A stretch of DNA of 64,000 nucleotides from Lewinella sp. IMCC34183 (lineage in GTDB: Bacteria; Bacteroidota; Bacteroidia; Chitinophagales; Saprospiraceae), in assembly GCF_003390915.1 (NCBI RefSeq), contig NZ_QMEM01000007.1, positions 1 to 64,000 on the forward strand, given 5' to 3'. This document shows, piece by piece, positions 41,483 through 49,790 of the stretch. A model generated the notes under the pieces. It saw only the letters and a list, made by a program, of their open reading frames with translations. It ran no database searches and had not been told where the DNA came from. Every line of letters begins with the position of its first letter. Position 1 is the first letter of the stretch. Position numbers and translations under genes: made by a program.

Positions 41483-42115
41483 TTGCCCCTGCTCACCGCC
41501 TTTTTTCTCGGCTTGCTTTCCTCCTTCGGGGCCGTGCTGCCCCCCGGTATGCTCAACCTTTCGGTGGCCACCTGTAGCCTAGAGGCCGGCCGGAACAAGG
41601 CGATCCGCTACGCCGCCGGCATCTCGGTGGTGTACTTCGTACAAACGGCCGTCGCTATTGTGGGTGCAAATTACCTGCGGCAAAATCCGGATATCCTCGA
41701 CCTGCTCAGCTGGTGGGCGATTCCCGTGCTCGCCTTCCTAGCGGCTTACTTCTTCTTCAAGTGGTGGCGGGAGCAACACGCGGACGTGAGCGTGGAAGAG
41801 CAGCGGGAGCGGGACGACGTGGTCAACCCTTTCCTGGAAGGCATCAGCCGTTCGCTGCTGAATTTCCTGGCCATCCCCTACAACTTCGCCCTGGGCAGCT
41901 GGCTGATGTCCGACGGCATACTCGACGTATCGGTGGCCGCCAAGTCGCTCTTCGTAGCGGGCGGGGCCGCGGGTGCGATGGGTTTGCTGACGGCATACGC
42001 CTTCGGGGCCCGCTGGATAGACAACCACGCCCACGTACTCACCCGCCACGTCCACCTGATCGTAGGGTCGCTGTTCGTACTGCTGGCGGGTATCCAGACC
42101 TATCGGATGTTGTGA
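41483..42115 (+). CDS. LysE-family-like exporter
   Basis: A 210-residue membrane protein starting at TTG, with six hydrophobic segments. The N-terminal FFLGLLSSFGAVLPPGMLNL and the SRSLLNFLAIPYNFALGSWL region fit the LysE/RhtB superfamily as found in Bacteroidota. Family members export amino acids or related small molecules; cargo unknown. It stands between the divergent molybdenum hydroxylase operon and the convergent ThuA gene. Confidence 0.82.
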   Translation: MPLLTAFFLGLLSSFGAVLPPGMLNLSVATCSLEAGRNKAIRYAAGISVVYFVQTAVAIVGANYLRQNPDILDLLSWWAIPVLAFLAAYFFFKWWREQHADVSVEEQRERDDVVNPFLEGISRSLLNFLAIPYNFALGSWLMSDGILDVSVAAKSLFVAGGAAGAMGLLTAYAFGARWIDNHAHVLTRHVHLIVGSLFVLLAGIQTYRML

Positions 42116-42147
42116 GCCGGGTTTGCCCCGTTCCCGGGCTCTCCCCC

Positions 42148-42167
42148 GCACCCGCGCTCCGCCGCCC
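42148..42167. repeat. 20-base GC-rich boundary element, copy at the ThuA-gene stop
   Basis: GCACCCGCGCTCCGCCGCCC, identical to 25879-25898 and likewise overlapping the stop codon of a minus-strand gene by one base. Confidence 0.85.
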
Positions 42168-42943
42168 TACTTGGTCGTGGAGACGCCCCGGCCCGTGGCC
42201 GCCCAGTAGATGCCACCGTAGAGGTGCTCGAGAAAAAAGTCGTCCTGGAAGGTCTCGTCGATGTGACCCAGCGCGGTGTAGAAGGCGCGGCCGCCGTCGA
42301 ACTCGTGGTACCAGGCGATGGGGTGCAACTCACCCATCCCCTCGGTCTTCTTCGCGCCCCAGTCGGCGGTGGCGTCGTAGGTGCTCTCGTCCACGGTAAG
42401 GACGTAGTTAAGGCCCTCCACGGTGGCGGGCTGGAAGTCGTACCATTCGTCGGTCCACAGCATCCGTTCCGGCCACCGCTGGAGGCCGGGGAAGGAGCCG
42501 TCGCGGACCTGCAGCATGGCCGTCTGGTTGCGGGGGTGCACGTTGAACATGTGGCCGACGAGGCGGGTGTACCACTCCCAGTCGTACTCGGTATCGGAGG
42601 CGGCGTGAATGCCGACCCAGCCCTTGCCCGACTGGATGAACCGCTCGATGGCGGCCTGCTCCTCGTCGTTGAAGACGTCGCCGGTGGTGTTCAGCATGAT
42701 GATCACGTCGTAGTTGGCCAGCCCGTCGTCGTTGATGGGCAGGGCGTCCTGCTGGCGGTCGAGGCGGAACTGGTGGCGCTGGGCCAGTTTCTGCAGGGCG
42801 GGGATACCGGCCGTGATGGAGCCGTGGTGCCAGCCGGCGGTCTCGGTGATGAGCAGCGCCCGGAACTGCTGGGCGCTAAGGAAGCCGGAAGAAACCGTCA
42901 GCATGACGGCCAGGAGGAGGTGGAAGACGGATCGACGTTGCAT
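42167..42943 (-). CDS. ThuA-domain protein, exported
   Basis: A 258-residue protein from the ATG at 42943, with a signal peptide (about 1-24, VFHLLLAVMLTVSSGFLSAQ). The ThuA (trehalose-utilization-like) domain has the flavodoxin-like core: ALLITETAGWHHGSITAGIP, VIIMLNTTGDVFNDEEQ, GWVGIHAASDTEYDWEWY, PIAWYHEFDGGRAFYTALGH. The family is common in polysaccharide loci and may act on sugars or glycosides; biochemical role unsettled. An upstream start (43033) would add 30 residues without signal character. It is the last minus-strand gene of the polysaccharide locus, beyond a strong terminator. Confidence 0.9.
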   Translation of the reverse strand: MQRRSVFHLLLAVMLTVSSGFLSAQQFRALLITETAGWHHGSITAGIPALQKLAQRHQFRLDRQQDALPINDDGLANYDVIIMLNTTGDVFNDEEQAAIERFIQSGKGWVGIHAASDTEYDWEWYTRLVGHMFNVHPRNQTAMLQVRDGSFPGLQRWPERMLWTDEWYDFQPATVEGLNYVLTVDESTYDATADWGAKKTEGMGELHPIAWYHEFDGGRAFYTALGHIDETFQDDFFLEHLYGGIYWAATGRGVSTTK

Positions 42944-42976
42944 TCGGACAAGGTACGTGGTGTAGCGGAAATAAAA

Positions 42977-43010
42977 AACGGGAGCGCGGTCGGCCGACCG
43001 CGCTCCCGTT
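42977..43010. terminator. 34-bp perfect palindrome, bidirectional terminator after susD
   Basis: A 17-bp arm starting AACGGGAGCGCGG pairs perfectly with its complement ending CGCTCCCGTT. On the minus strand it is followed by TTTTTTAT, 22 bases after the susD stop; on the plus strand it is followed by gcCTTTTTC. Confidence 0.95.
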
Positions 43011-43032
43011 GCCTTTTTCGGGTGCTTACCCA

Positions 43033-44514
43033 CTAGTTGTAGCCGGGGTTCTGCTCGAGGGCGCCCTCGCTGAGGTCGATCTCCGTCTGCGGGATGGGGA
43101 ACAGCTCGTTCTTGTTCTGGGTGAAGTTGGGCCGCAGCGGCTTCATCACCTCGAAGGAACGGTTGGTGCGCACCAGGTCGAACCAGCGGTGCTGCTCGAG
43201 GGCCAGCTCCGAGCGGCGCTCGCGCCAGATGGCCTGCCGCAGCTCACCCTGGTCGGTAGTGGTGACGTCGGGCAGCACGTTGGCCCCGCCGCGGGCGCGG
43301 GCGCGGACCATGTTGAGGTACATAAGTGCCTCTTCCTGCCGGTTGAGCTCATTGAGGGCTTCGGCGGCGATCAGCAGCAGGTCGGCGTAGCGCAGGATGC
43401 GGATGTTGCCGGGGCCGTTGCCGTTGCCGCCCGGGTGGTCGGTCACGAAGGCCTTCTGGTTGAAGCGTTCGCCGTCGATGTTGGGATCGCCCTCCACGAT
43501 GCCGGAGCCGTCGGGCAGTACCTCCCCTACGTAAAGAATGGTGGCATCACGTCGCGGGTCGCCGGCTTCGAAGGAAGCGGCCAGGTCGTCGCTCGGGCGA
43601 TTAAAGCCCCAGCCCAGGTTGGGGACGCCGCGCACGCCCTGTACCTCGTTGTACTGGCTGCCGCCGCCGCCGATCTCGAAGGCTGCGGCCTGCACCTCGA
43701 AGATGCTCTCGCTGCTGTTCTCACCCTCCTGGGTAAAGATGCCGCTGAAGGTGGGGTACAGCTCGTACCGGCCGCTGTTGATCACTTCCAGGGACAGGTC
43801 GGCCGCCCGCTGCCAATTGCCGCGGGTGAGGGCTACCTTGGCCAGCATGGACTTCGCCGCTCCGCTGGTCGCACGACCGATATCGGCGGCGGCGTAGCTC
43901 GCCGGCAGGGCGCTGATGGCCGTCTGGAGGTCGGACTCGATCTGGGCGTACACCTCGCCGGCCGAGGCCCGGGCGATCTCGAAGTTGGTCGGGAAGGGCT
44001 CGAGGAGCAGGGGTACGCCGCCGAACCAGCGGACGAGGTTAAAGTAGAAGTAGGCCCGCAGAAAGCTGGCTTCTCCGTTCAGGCGGGTGCGCAGGGATTC
44101 GTCGATCGCCGGTACCTCGGGCAGGTTTTCGATCACGAGGTTGGCGCGGAAGATACCGGTGTAGTACCCCGCCCAGACGGTGCTGGGGGCCACGTTGGTG
44201 GGCGCGTAAGTAAACTGGTCGATCTCCTGGAGGAAGAAGCCGTCGGAGGGCGTACTGCCCTTGTCGGAATCGTCGCTGACGATGTCGGTCATGCCGATGA
44301 AGGAGAATACGTGGGTTTCCCAGCTCCGCAGCTGATTGTAGACGGCGTTTACCGACTGCACGGCCTGTTCCTCGGTCTGGAAGAAGTTGTCAAGGGTATA
44401 CTCGCCCTGGGGAGTCCGGTCGAGTACGTCGGTACAGGCCGGGGCACCGGCCACGAGCAGGGCCAGTACCAGAAATTTATAGAGAGGTTGCATGGTTTGC
44501 ATGATGGGGGGCAT
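43033..44514 (-). CDS. SusD/RagB-family glycan-binding lipoprotein (pair 1)
   Basis: A 493-residue outer-membrane lipoprotein (lipobox GAPAC about residue 27) with the SusD N-terminal RTPQGEYTLDNFFQTEEQAV, RAYFYFNLVRWFGGVPLL, TPR-like helices and the C-terminal IWRERRSELALEQHRWFDLV and NPGYN. It partners the upstream SusC to bind oligosaccharides. The first ATG (44514) overlaps the susC stop as TAATG; the ATG seven codons in (44493) gives a better signal peptide. The strong palindromic terminator follows. Confidence 0.95.
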   Translation of the reverse strand: MPPIMQTMQPLYKFLVLALLVAGAPACTDVLDRTPQGEYTLDNFFQTEEQAVQSVNAVYNQLRSWETHVFSFIGMTDIVSDDSDKGSTPSDGFFLQEIDQFTYAPTNVAPSTVWAGYYTGIFRANLVIENLPEVPAIDESLRTRLNGEASFLRAYFYFNLVRWFGGVPLLLEPFPTNFEIARASAGEVYAQIESDLQTAISALPASYAAADIGRATSGAAKSMLAKVALTRGNWQRAADLSLEVINSGRYELYPTFSGIFTQEGENSSESIFEVQAAAFEIGGGGSQYNEVQGVRGVPNLGWGFNRPSDDLAASFEAGDPRRDATILYVGEVLPDGSGIVEGDPNIDGERFNQKAFVTDHPGGNGNGPGNIRILRYADLLLIAAEALNELNRQEEALMYLNMVRARARGGANVLPDVTTTDQGELRQAIWRERRSELALEQHRWFDLVRTNRSFEVMKPLRPNFTQNKNELFPIPQTEIDLSEGALEQNPGYN

Positions 44515-47498
44515 TAAAAGGTGACGTCAATACCAGCGGTGATGGTGCGGGCGATGGGGTAGATATCCCCGCGGTCGATGCCGTTGTCGAACACCGATCC
44601 GTTGTAGATCTCGGGGTTGTAGCCGGTGTACTTCTGCGAGGTGACCAGGTTGGTCCCGTTGACGTAGACGCGGAGAGACTGCATCCGCAGGCGGTCCGTC
44701 AGGGCGGTGGCGAAACGGTAGCCGAGGGTGACGTTGCGCAGGCGGACGTAGGAGCCGTCCTCTACATACAGCGAGGAGAGGTTTTCAAAGTTTGGTCCGC
44801 CGATGGTCGCCCGGGGAATGACATTGCTGCTGCCCTCGCCGGTGAAGCGGTCCAGCCAGCGCTGCTCGTAGTTGTAGGCTCCGAAGCGGGCCATCTGCTT
44901 GGCGTTGATTACCTCGTTGCCGAACTGACCGGTCACGTCGAAGCTAAGTTCCAGGCCGGAGTAGGAAAACGAGCCGTTGATTCCCAGGGTCATATCGGGG
45001 ATCGCCGAGCCCAGGACGACGCGGTCGTTGGCGGCGTTAACGACCCCGTCGCCGTTGACGTCGCGGTAGATGATGTCGCCCACCTGCTGCCGGCCGTTCA
45101 ACTGCGCAAACTGCCCGAGTTGCTCCTCGTTCTGGAACACGCCGATGGCCTCGTAGCCGAAGAAGGAGCCCGCCGCCGTTCCCGGCTGTGAGTTGGTACC
45201 GAGTTGGCCGCCTACCCCGAGGGCACCACCAAAGCGATTCTGGGTATTGCCGTCGAGCGTGACCACTTCGTTGTGCACGAAACTGGCGTTGGCCCCCACC
45301 GAGTAGCGGAAGGTACCGGTGCCGGCGCGCCAGCTGGCGGAGAGGTCCAGGCCCCGGTTGAGTACCTCGGCGACGTTGCGCACGGCGGGGTCGGCACCGA
45401 TGTAGTCGGGGATGGGGGCCGGAAACAGTACCCCGCTGGTGAACTTGCGGTATACGTCGGCCTCGAAGAGGAGCTGGTTGTTGAACAGGCCCACCTCGAC
45501 GCCGAGGTCGGTCTGTTCGGTTTCTTCCCAGCGGAGGTCCGGGTTGGCCAGGCTGGATACCGTAGCTCCGGGCAGCAGGACCGGTTCGCCGCCGAATACG
45601 GCACCGACCCCGCTGGCGACGCGGGGGATGTAGTCGAAGTCACCGATACGGTCGTTACCGGTACGGCCCCAGCTGGCCCGCAGCTTCAGGCGGCTGACGG
45701 GGCCGCCGTCGTTCCAGAAGTCCTCGTTGCTGATGTTCCAGCCCAGTCCGACGGAGGGAAAGAAGCCGTAGCGGTAGTTGTCGCCGAAGCGGCTGGAGCC
45801 GTCGACCCGCCCGGAGACGGTAATGAGGTAGCGGCTGTCGAAGGTATAGTTGAGGCGGCCGAGGTAGCTCACGAGTCCCCAGTTGCCACCGCTGGTACCG
45901 TTGCTGTTGGTGGCGGTGGTGACGTCGCCGGAATTCAGGTAGTAAAAGCTCGGATCCTCACCGATAAGGTCCTGTCGGGTACCGCTGATGAACTCACCGA
46001 AGTTATCCTGATAGGTGACGCCCGCCACGCCGTCCACGTGGTGGATACCGAAGTCGTGGGCGTAGTTGAGGGTATTCTCCCAGAGCCAGTTGCGCCGGTA
46101 GGAATTCGATACGCTGATGTCGCTGATGAGGTTCTGCTGGCTGGGGCTTACCACGAAGACCGGGGAGAAGTTGCGGTTGCGGTCGTAAACGAAGTCGATA
46201 CCGAAGTTCGTCCGGAAGGTAAAGTCCTGCAGGAAGCGGACATCGGCGTAGGCGTTACCCACCGCGCGGTAGGTCTGGCTGCGGTTGTTGGTGTATTCGA
46301 TGGTGGCCAAGGGGTTGCCGGTATTGCCGATCGCGGACACGTTGCTGAAGTTGCCCGCCGAGTCGCGGGGTACCGAAATGGGGTCGGCCCGGTAGGCGGT
46401 AGCCAGGATGCTACCGGTGGGGACGTTGTCGGAGGTGTTGTAGCCCAGGCTGAGGTTGCCGGCTACGGTGAGCCAGTCCTTCACCCGGCGGGTATTGTTG
46501 ATGCGGGTGGTGAAGCGGTCGTAGCCCGACCCCTTGATGATGCCCTCCTGCTTGTAGTAGTTGGCGCTCAGGTTGAAGCTCGACTGTTCGCCCCCGCCCA
46601 GGAAGGAAAGCTGGGCGTTGTAGATGGGTGCCTGCTGGAAGATGACGTCCTGCCAGTTGGTACCTTCCCCGTACTGTTCCGGGTTGGCGAAGCGGGGCTG
46701 CCGGCCCGCGTTCACGTCTGCCTCGTTGATCAACGTAGCGTACTGGGTGGCGTTGAGCACGTCGATCTGCCGTACCACTTCCTGGGTACCGGCGTAGGCA
46801 TTGACTGTGATCTGGCCTTCGCCGTCGCCCTGCTTGGTAGTGATGATGATCACGCCGTTGGCGCCGCGGGCACCGTAGATGGCCGTGGCGGATGCGTCCT
46901 TGAGGACGGACACGCTCTCCACGTCCTGGGGGTTCAGGAAGGAGATGTCGTTGAGGATCATGCCGTCGACCACGAAGAGCGGGTCGGCATTATTGAGCGT
47001 ACCGATACCGCGGATGCGGAAGATCGCGTCGGCACCCGGGGCGCCCGATCCGGGGATAATCTGCAGGCCGGAAACCTTGCCCTGCAGGGATTGCCCCAGC
47101 GACTGCGTCGGGATATCGGTCAGCTGCTCGGCCTCCACCACGCCGACGGCCCCGGTGAGGTCGTCCTTCTGCTGGATGCCGTAGCCGATGACAACTACCT
47201 CCTGGAGTACCTCACTCGCTTCACCGAGGACGATGTCGATCGTGGTCCGCCCCCCAATCGCCACGCGCTGGGGGGAAAAACCGATGTAGGAAAAGGACAG
47301 GCTGTCGCTGCCGGCCGGAACGGTGAGTTCGTAGCGGCCGTCAAGGTCGGTAATGGTACCGCTACCAGTACCCGGCACCTGTACGCTTACGCCAATCAGG
47401 GGATCGGTACCGTCCGTGACGGTACCGTCGACGGTCACCTGCGCCGCCGCCGGGGCGGTCAGCAACAGGGCCAGAAAGGAAAATAGAAGTGTCTTCAT
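44514..47498 (-). CDS. SusC/RagA-family TonB-dependent transporter (pair 1)
   Basis: A 994-residue outer-membrane porin with a signal peptide (about 1-19), a carboxypeptidase-like regulatory domain (about 20-95), a plug with LQEVVVIGYGIQQKDDLTGA, SLQGKVSGLQIIPGSGAPGA, RIRGIGTLNNADPLFVVDG and ATAIYGARGANGVIIITTK, then the 22-strand barrel ending NGIDRGDIYPIARTITAGID. It imports oligosaccharides with its SusD partner, translationally coupled downstream. It starts 9 bases after the GH3 gene stop. Confidence 0.96.
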   Translation of the reverse strand: MKTLLFSFLALLLTAPAAAQVTVDGTVTDGTDPLIGVSVQVPGTGSGTITDLDGRYELTVPAGSDSLSFSYIGFSPQRVAIGGRTTIDIVLGEASEVLQEVVVIGYGIQQKDDLTGAVGVVEAEQLTDIPTQSLGQSLQGKVSGLQIIPGSGAPGADAIFRIRGIGTLNNADPLFVVDGMILNDISFLNPQDVESVSVLKDASATAIYGARGANGVIIITTKQGDGEGQITVNAYAGTQEVVRQIDVLNATQYATLINEADVNAGRQPRFANPEQYGEGTNWQDVIFQQAPIYNAQLSFLGGGEQSSFNLSANYYKQEGIIKGSGYDRFTTRINNTRRVKDWLTVAGNLSLGYNTSDNVPTGSILATAYRADPISVPRDSAGNFSNVSAIGNTGNPLATIEYTNNRSQTYRAVGNAYADVRFLQDFTFRTNFGIDFVYDRNRNFSPVFVVSPSQQNLISDISVSNSYRRNWLWENTLNYAHDFGIHHVDGVAGVTYQDNFGEFISGTRQDLIGEDPSFYYLNSGDVTTATNSNGTSGGNWGLVSYLGRLNYTFDSRYLITVSGRVDGSSRFGDNYRYGFFPSVGLGWNISNEDFWNDGGPVSRLKLRASWGRTGNDRIGDFDYIPRVASGVGAVFGGEPVLLPGATVSSLANPDLRWEETEQTDLGVEVGLFNNQLLFEADVYRKFTSGVLFPAPIPDYIGADPAVRNVAEVLNRGLDLSASWRAGTGTFRYSVGANASFVHNEVVTLDGNTQNRFGGALGVGGQLGTNSQPGTAAGSFFGYEAIGVFQNEEQLGQFAQLNGRQQVGDIIYRDVNGDGVVNAANDRVVLGSAIPDMTLGINGSFSYSGLELSFDVTGQFGNEVINAKQMARFGAYNYEQRWLDRFTGEGSSNVIPRATIGGPNFENLSSLYVEDGSYVRLRNVTLGYRFATALTDRLRMQSLRVYVNGTNLVTSQKYTGYNPEIYNGSVFDNGIDRGDIYPIARTITAGIDVTF

Positions 47499-47507
47499 GA
47501 TAAATTA

Positions 47508-49700
47508 TTATTCCAGGGTCAGGGTTAGGGGGTTGGCGGCGCGGGAATCTCCGCCCACGTAGAGGCGGTACTCACCGGGCTCGGTGCCGTAGGTCATGTC
47601 CTGCCGGTAGAAGGACAGGTCGTCGTTGGTCAGGTGGAAAGTGACGGTACGGGTCTCGCCCGCGGCCAGCTCGATCCGTTCGAAGCCCTTCAGTTCCCGC
47701 AGGGGACGGGTGACGGAGCCGACCACGTCCTGCACGTACAGTTGGACGACGGTGGCCCCGTCACGGTCACCGGAGTTGGTGACGTCCACCGTGACGGTCA
47801 CGGTGTCGTTGCGGTTCACGGTAGCGCTGGCCAGGCTGGGCGTGCCGTACTCAAAGGTGGTATAGCTCAGGCCGTAACCGAAGGGGTAGAGCGGGTCGTT
47901 ACTTTCGTCGAGGTATTTACTGGTGTACTTGTTGTTTTCGTCGCGCGGGCGGCCGGTGTTCTTGGCGTCGTAGTAGAGCGGCACCTGCCCCAGCGAGCGG
48001 GGGAAGGTCATCGGCAGGCGACCGGCGGGGTTGTAGTCGCCGAAGAGGACGTCGGCTACGGCGTGACCGGCCTCAGTGCCGGGGAACCAGGCTTCCAGTA
48101 TCGCGGAGGCTACCGAGTCGACCCCGGGCAACGCCAGCGGCCGGCCGTTAAAGAGGACAACCACTACGGGTTTGCCAGTCGCGGCGAGCTGCCGGATGCG
48201 GTCCTCCTGATCGCCGGGCAGGGTGATGTCGGCGCGGCTGGCCGCTTCCCCGCTCATTTCCCAGGTTTCGCCGGCGGCGACGACGATGATGTCGGCGCGG
48301 CGAGCGCTGCGCACCGCCTCGGCCATATCGGCCACGTAGGTAACCTCCGCTCCGTCGCTCGCCGCGTCGCGGATGCCGGTCAGGAGGGTGATGCAGTCTT
48401 CGGCACGTCCGTCGCCGTGCCAGGCGCCGAGCATGTCCGCCTGGCTGTCGGCCAGCGGTCCGGTGACGAGAATGCGACCCCGTTCGGCGTTGAGGGGCAG
48501 TGCATCATTCTCGTTTTTCAGCAGCACCAGGCTCTGGCGAGCGATCCGCCGGGAGGCTTCGCGGTTGGCTTCGGTGAGGATATTCTGCGCCTCGCGCTCG
48601 GTATCGCTGTAGCGGTAGGGATCGTCGAAGAGGCCCAGGGCGTACTTCATCCGCAGGATACGCCGTACGGCGTCGTCCACCCGCGCCATGGGTACCTCGC
48701 CGGAGCGGACCTGCCCGGCCAGTTTCTCGTAGAAGACCGCCCCCTGCATGTCCATGTCCACACCGGCCTTTACGGCCAGCAGTCCGGCCTGGGCCGAGTC
48801 GGCGGCCACGCCGTGGGGGATCATCTCGTTAATGCTGGTGTAGTCGGTAACCACGAAGCCCATGAAACCCCACTCATCGCGCAGGATGTCGGTAAGCAGG
48901 TGGTGGTTGCCGGTGGCGGGCACCCCGTCTACTTCGTTGAAACTGGTCATGAAGGTGGCCACCCCGGCGTCAAGTGCCGCCTTGAAGGGGGGCAGGTAGG
49001 TTTCGCGGAGCACCCGTTCGGAAATGTCGACGGTATTGTAGTCGCGGCCCGCCTGGGCGGCGCCGTAGGCGGCGAAGTGCTTGGCGCAGGCCAGGATGGT
49101 GAGCGGATCGCTCAGGTCCTCACCCTGGAAGCCGCGCACGCGGGCGGCGGCCATCTTCTTGCCCAGGTAGACGTCCTCGCCCGAGCCCTCCATCACGCGG
49201 CCCCAGCGGGGGTCGCGGGCGATGTCGACCATCGGGGCGTAGGTCCAGTGGAGACCGGCGGCGGCCGACTCCCGGCCGGCAATCCGGGCCGCCTCCTCGG
49301 CGGCCTCGAGGTTCCAGCTGGCGGTTTCGCCCAGCGGGATCGGAAAGATGGTCCGGTAGCCGTGGATCACGTCGTACCCGAACAGGAGGGGGATCCCGAG
49401 CCGCGTTTCCTCCACGGCCATCCGCTGCAGGTTGCGGTTGTAGTCGGCGGTGTGGGCGTTGAAGATGGCTCCGAGGCGACCGGTACGGATATCGTCCTGG
49501 TAGCCCTCTCGGATGGTCGGCCCGGTCACGGCCCAATCGCTGGTGAACAGGGTCATCTGCCCGACCTTTTCCTCGAGGGTCATGATGTCCAGCAGGCTGT
49601 CGATGCGCCGCTCGTGCGTGGCGTTGTACCAGTAGGGCACCTGCTGCGCCGCCAGTGTCCAGGAGGCGAAAAGAAGGCCAAAAATTGGAATGTATTTCAT
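47508..49700 (-). CDS. GH3-family beta-glucosidase (BglX-like)
   Basis: A 730-residue exported glycosidase with a signal peptide (about 1-19). The GH3 N-terminal barrel shows LLFGYDVIHGYRTIFPIPLG, ARDPRWGRVMEGSGEDVYLG, ACAKHFAAYGAAQAGRDYNT and the nucleophile Asp in GFVVTDYTSINEM; the C-terminal alpha/beta sandwich and fibronectin-III-like domain (about 640-730) follow. It should release glucose from non-reducing ends of beta-gluco-oligosaccharides in the periplasm. Position between the PF10091 hydrolase and SusC pair 1 suits the last step of glucan breakdown. The specific linkage is not readable from sequence. Confidence 0.95.
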   Translation of the reverse strand: MKYIPIFGLLFASWTLAAQQVPYWYNATHERRIDSLLDIMTLEEKVGQMTLFTSDWAVTGPTIREGYQDDIRTGRLGAIFNAHTADYNRNLQRMAVEETRLGIPLLFGYDVIHGYRTIFPIPLGETASWNLEAAEEAARIAGRESAAAGLHWTYAPMVDIARDPRWGRVMEGSGEDVYLGKKMAAARVRGFQGEDLSDPLTILACAKHFAAYGAAQAGRDYNTVDISERVLRETYLPPFKAALDAGVATFMTSFNEVDGVPATGNHHLLTDILRDEWGFMGFVVTDYTSINEMIPHGVAADSAQAGLLAVKAGVDMDMQGAVFYEKLAGQVRSGEVPMARVDDAVRRILRMKYALGLFDDPYRYSDTEREAQNILTEANREASRRIARQSLVLLKNENDALPLNAERGRILVTGPLADSQADMLGAWHGDGRAEDCITLLTGIRDAASDGAEVTYVADMAEAVRSARRADIIVVAAGETWEMSGEAASRADITLPGDQEDRIRQLAATGKPVVVVLFNGRPLALPGVDSVASAILEAWFPGTEAGHAVADVLFGDYNPAGRLPMTFPRSLGQVPLYYDAKNTGRPRDENNKYTSKYLDESNDPLYPFGYGLSYTTFEYGTPSLASATVNRNDTVTVTVDVTNSGDRDGATVVQLYVQDVVGSVTRPLRELKGFERIELAAGETRTVTFHLTNDDLSFYRQDMTYGTEPGEYRLYVGGDSRAANPLTLTLE

Positions 49701-49727
49701 ATCTATCTGATTATCAATTCACTATTC

Positions 49728-49775
49728 CACATCGGATGTGCCGCACATCCGATGTGCGGGACATCCGATGTGCGG
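49728..49775. repeat. Triple 12-13-bp palindromic repeat between GH3 and PF10091 genes
   Basis: CACATCGGATGTG (49728-49740), CACATCCGATGTG (49744-49756) and ACATCCGATGTG (49761-49772). The first pairs perfectly with the second or the third, giving alternative hairpins in the intercistronic mRNA 28 bases before the GH3 start codon. Confidence 0.85.
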
Positions 49776-49790
49776 AGGCCGCACGCGCCG

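Noticed and set aside
45204..47486. A 760-codon open frame antisense to susC (pair 1)
   Set aside because: Shadow frame of a convincing TonB-dependent transporter gene; no motifs and biased composition.
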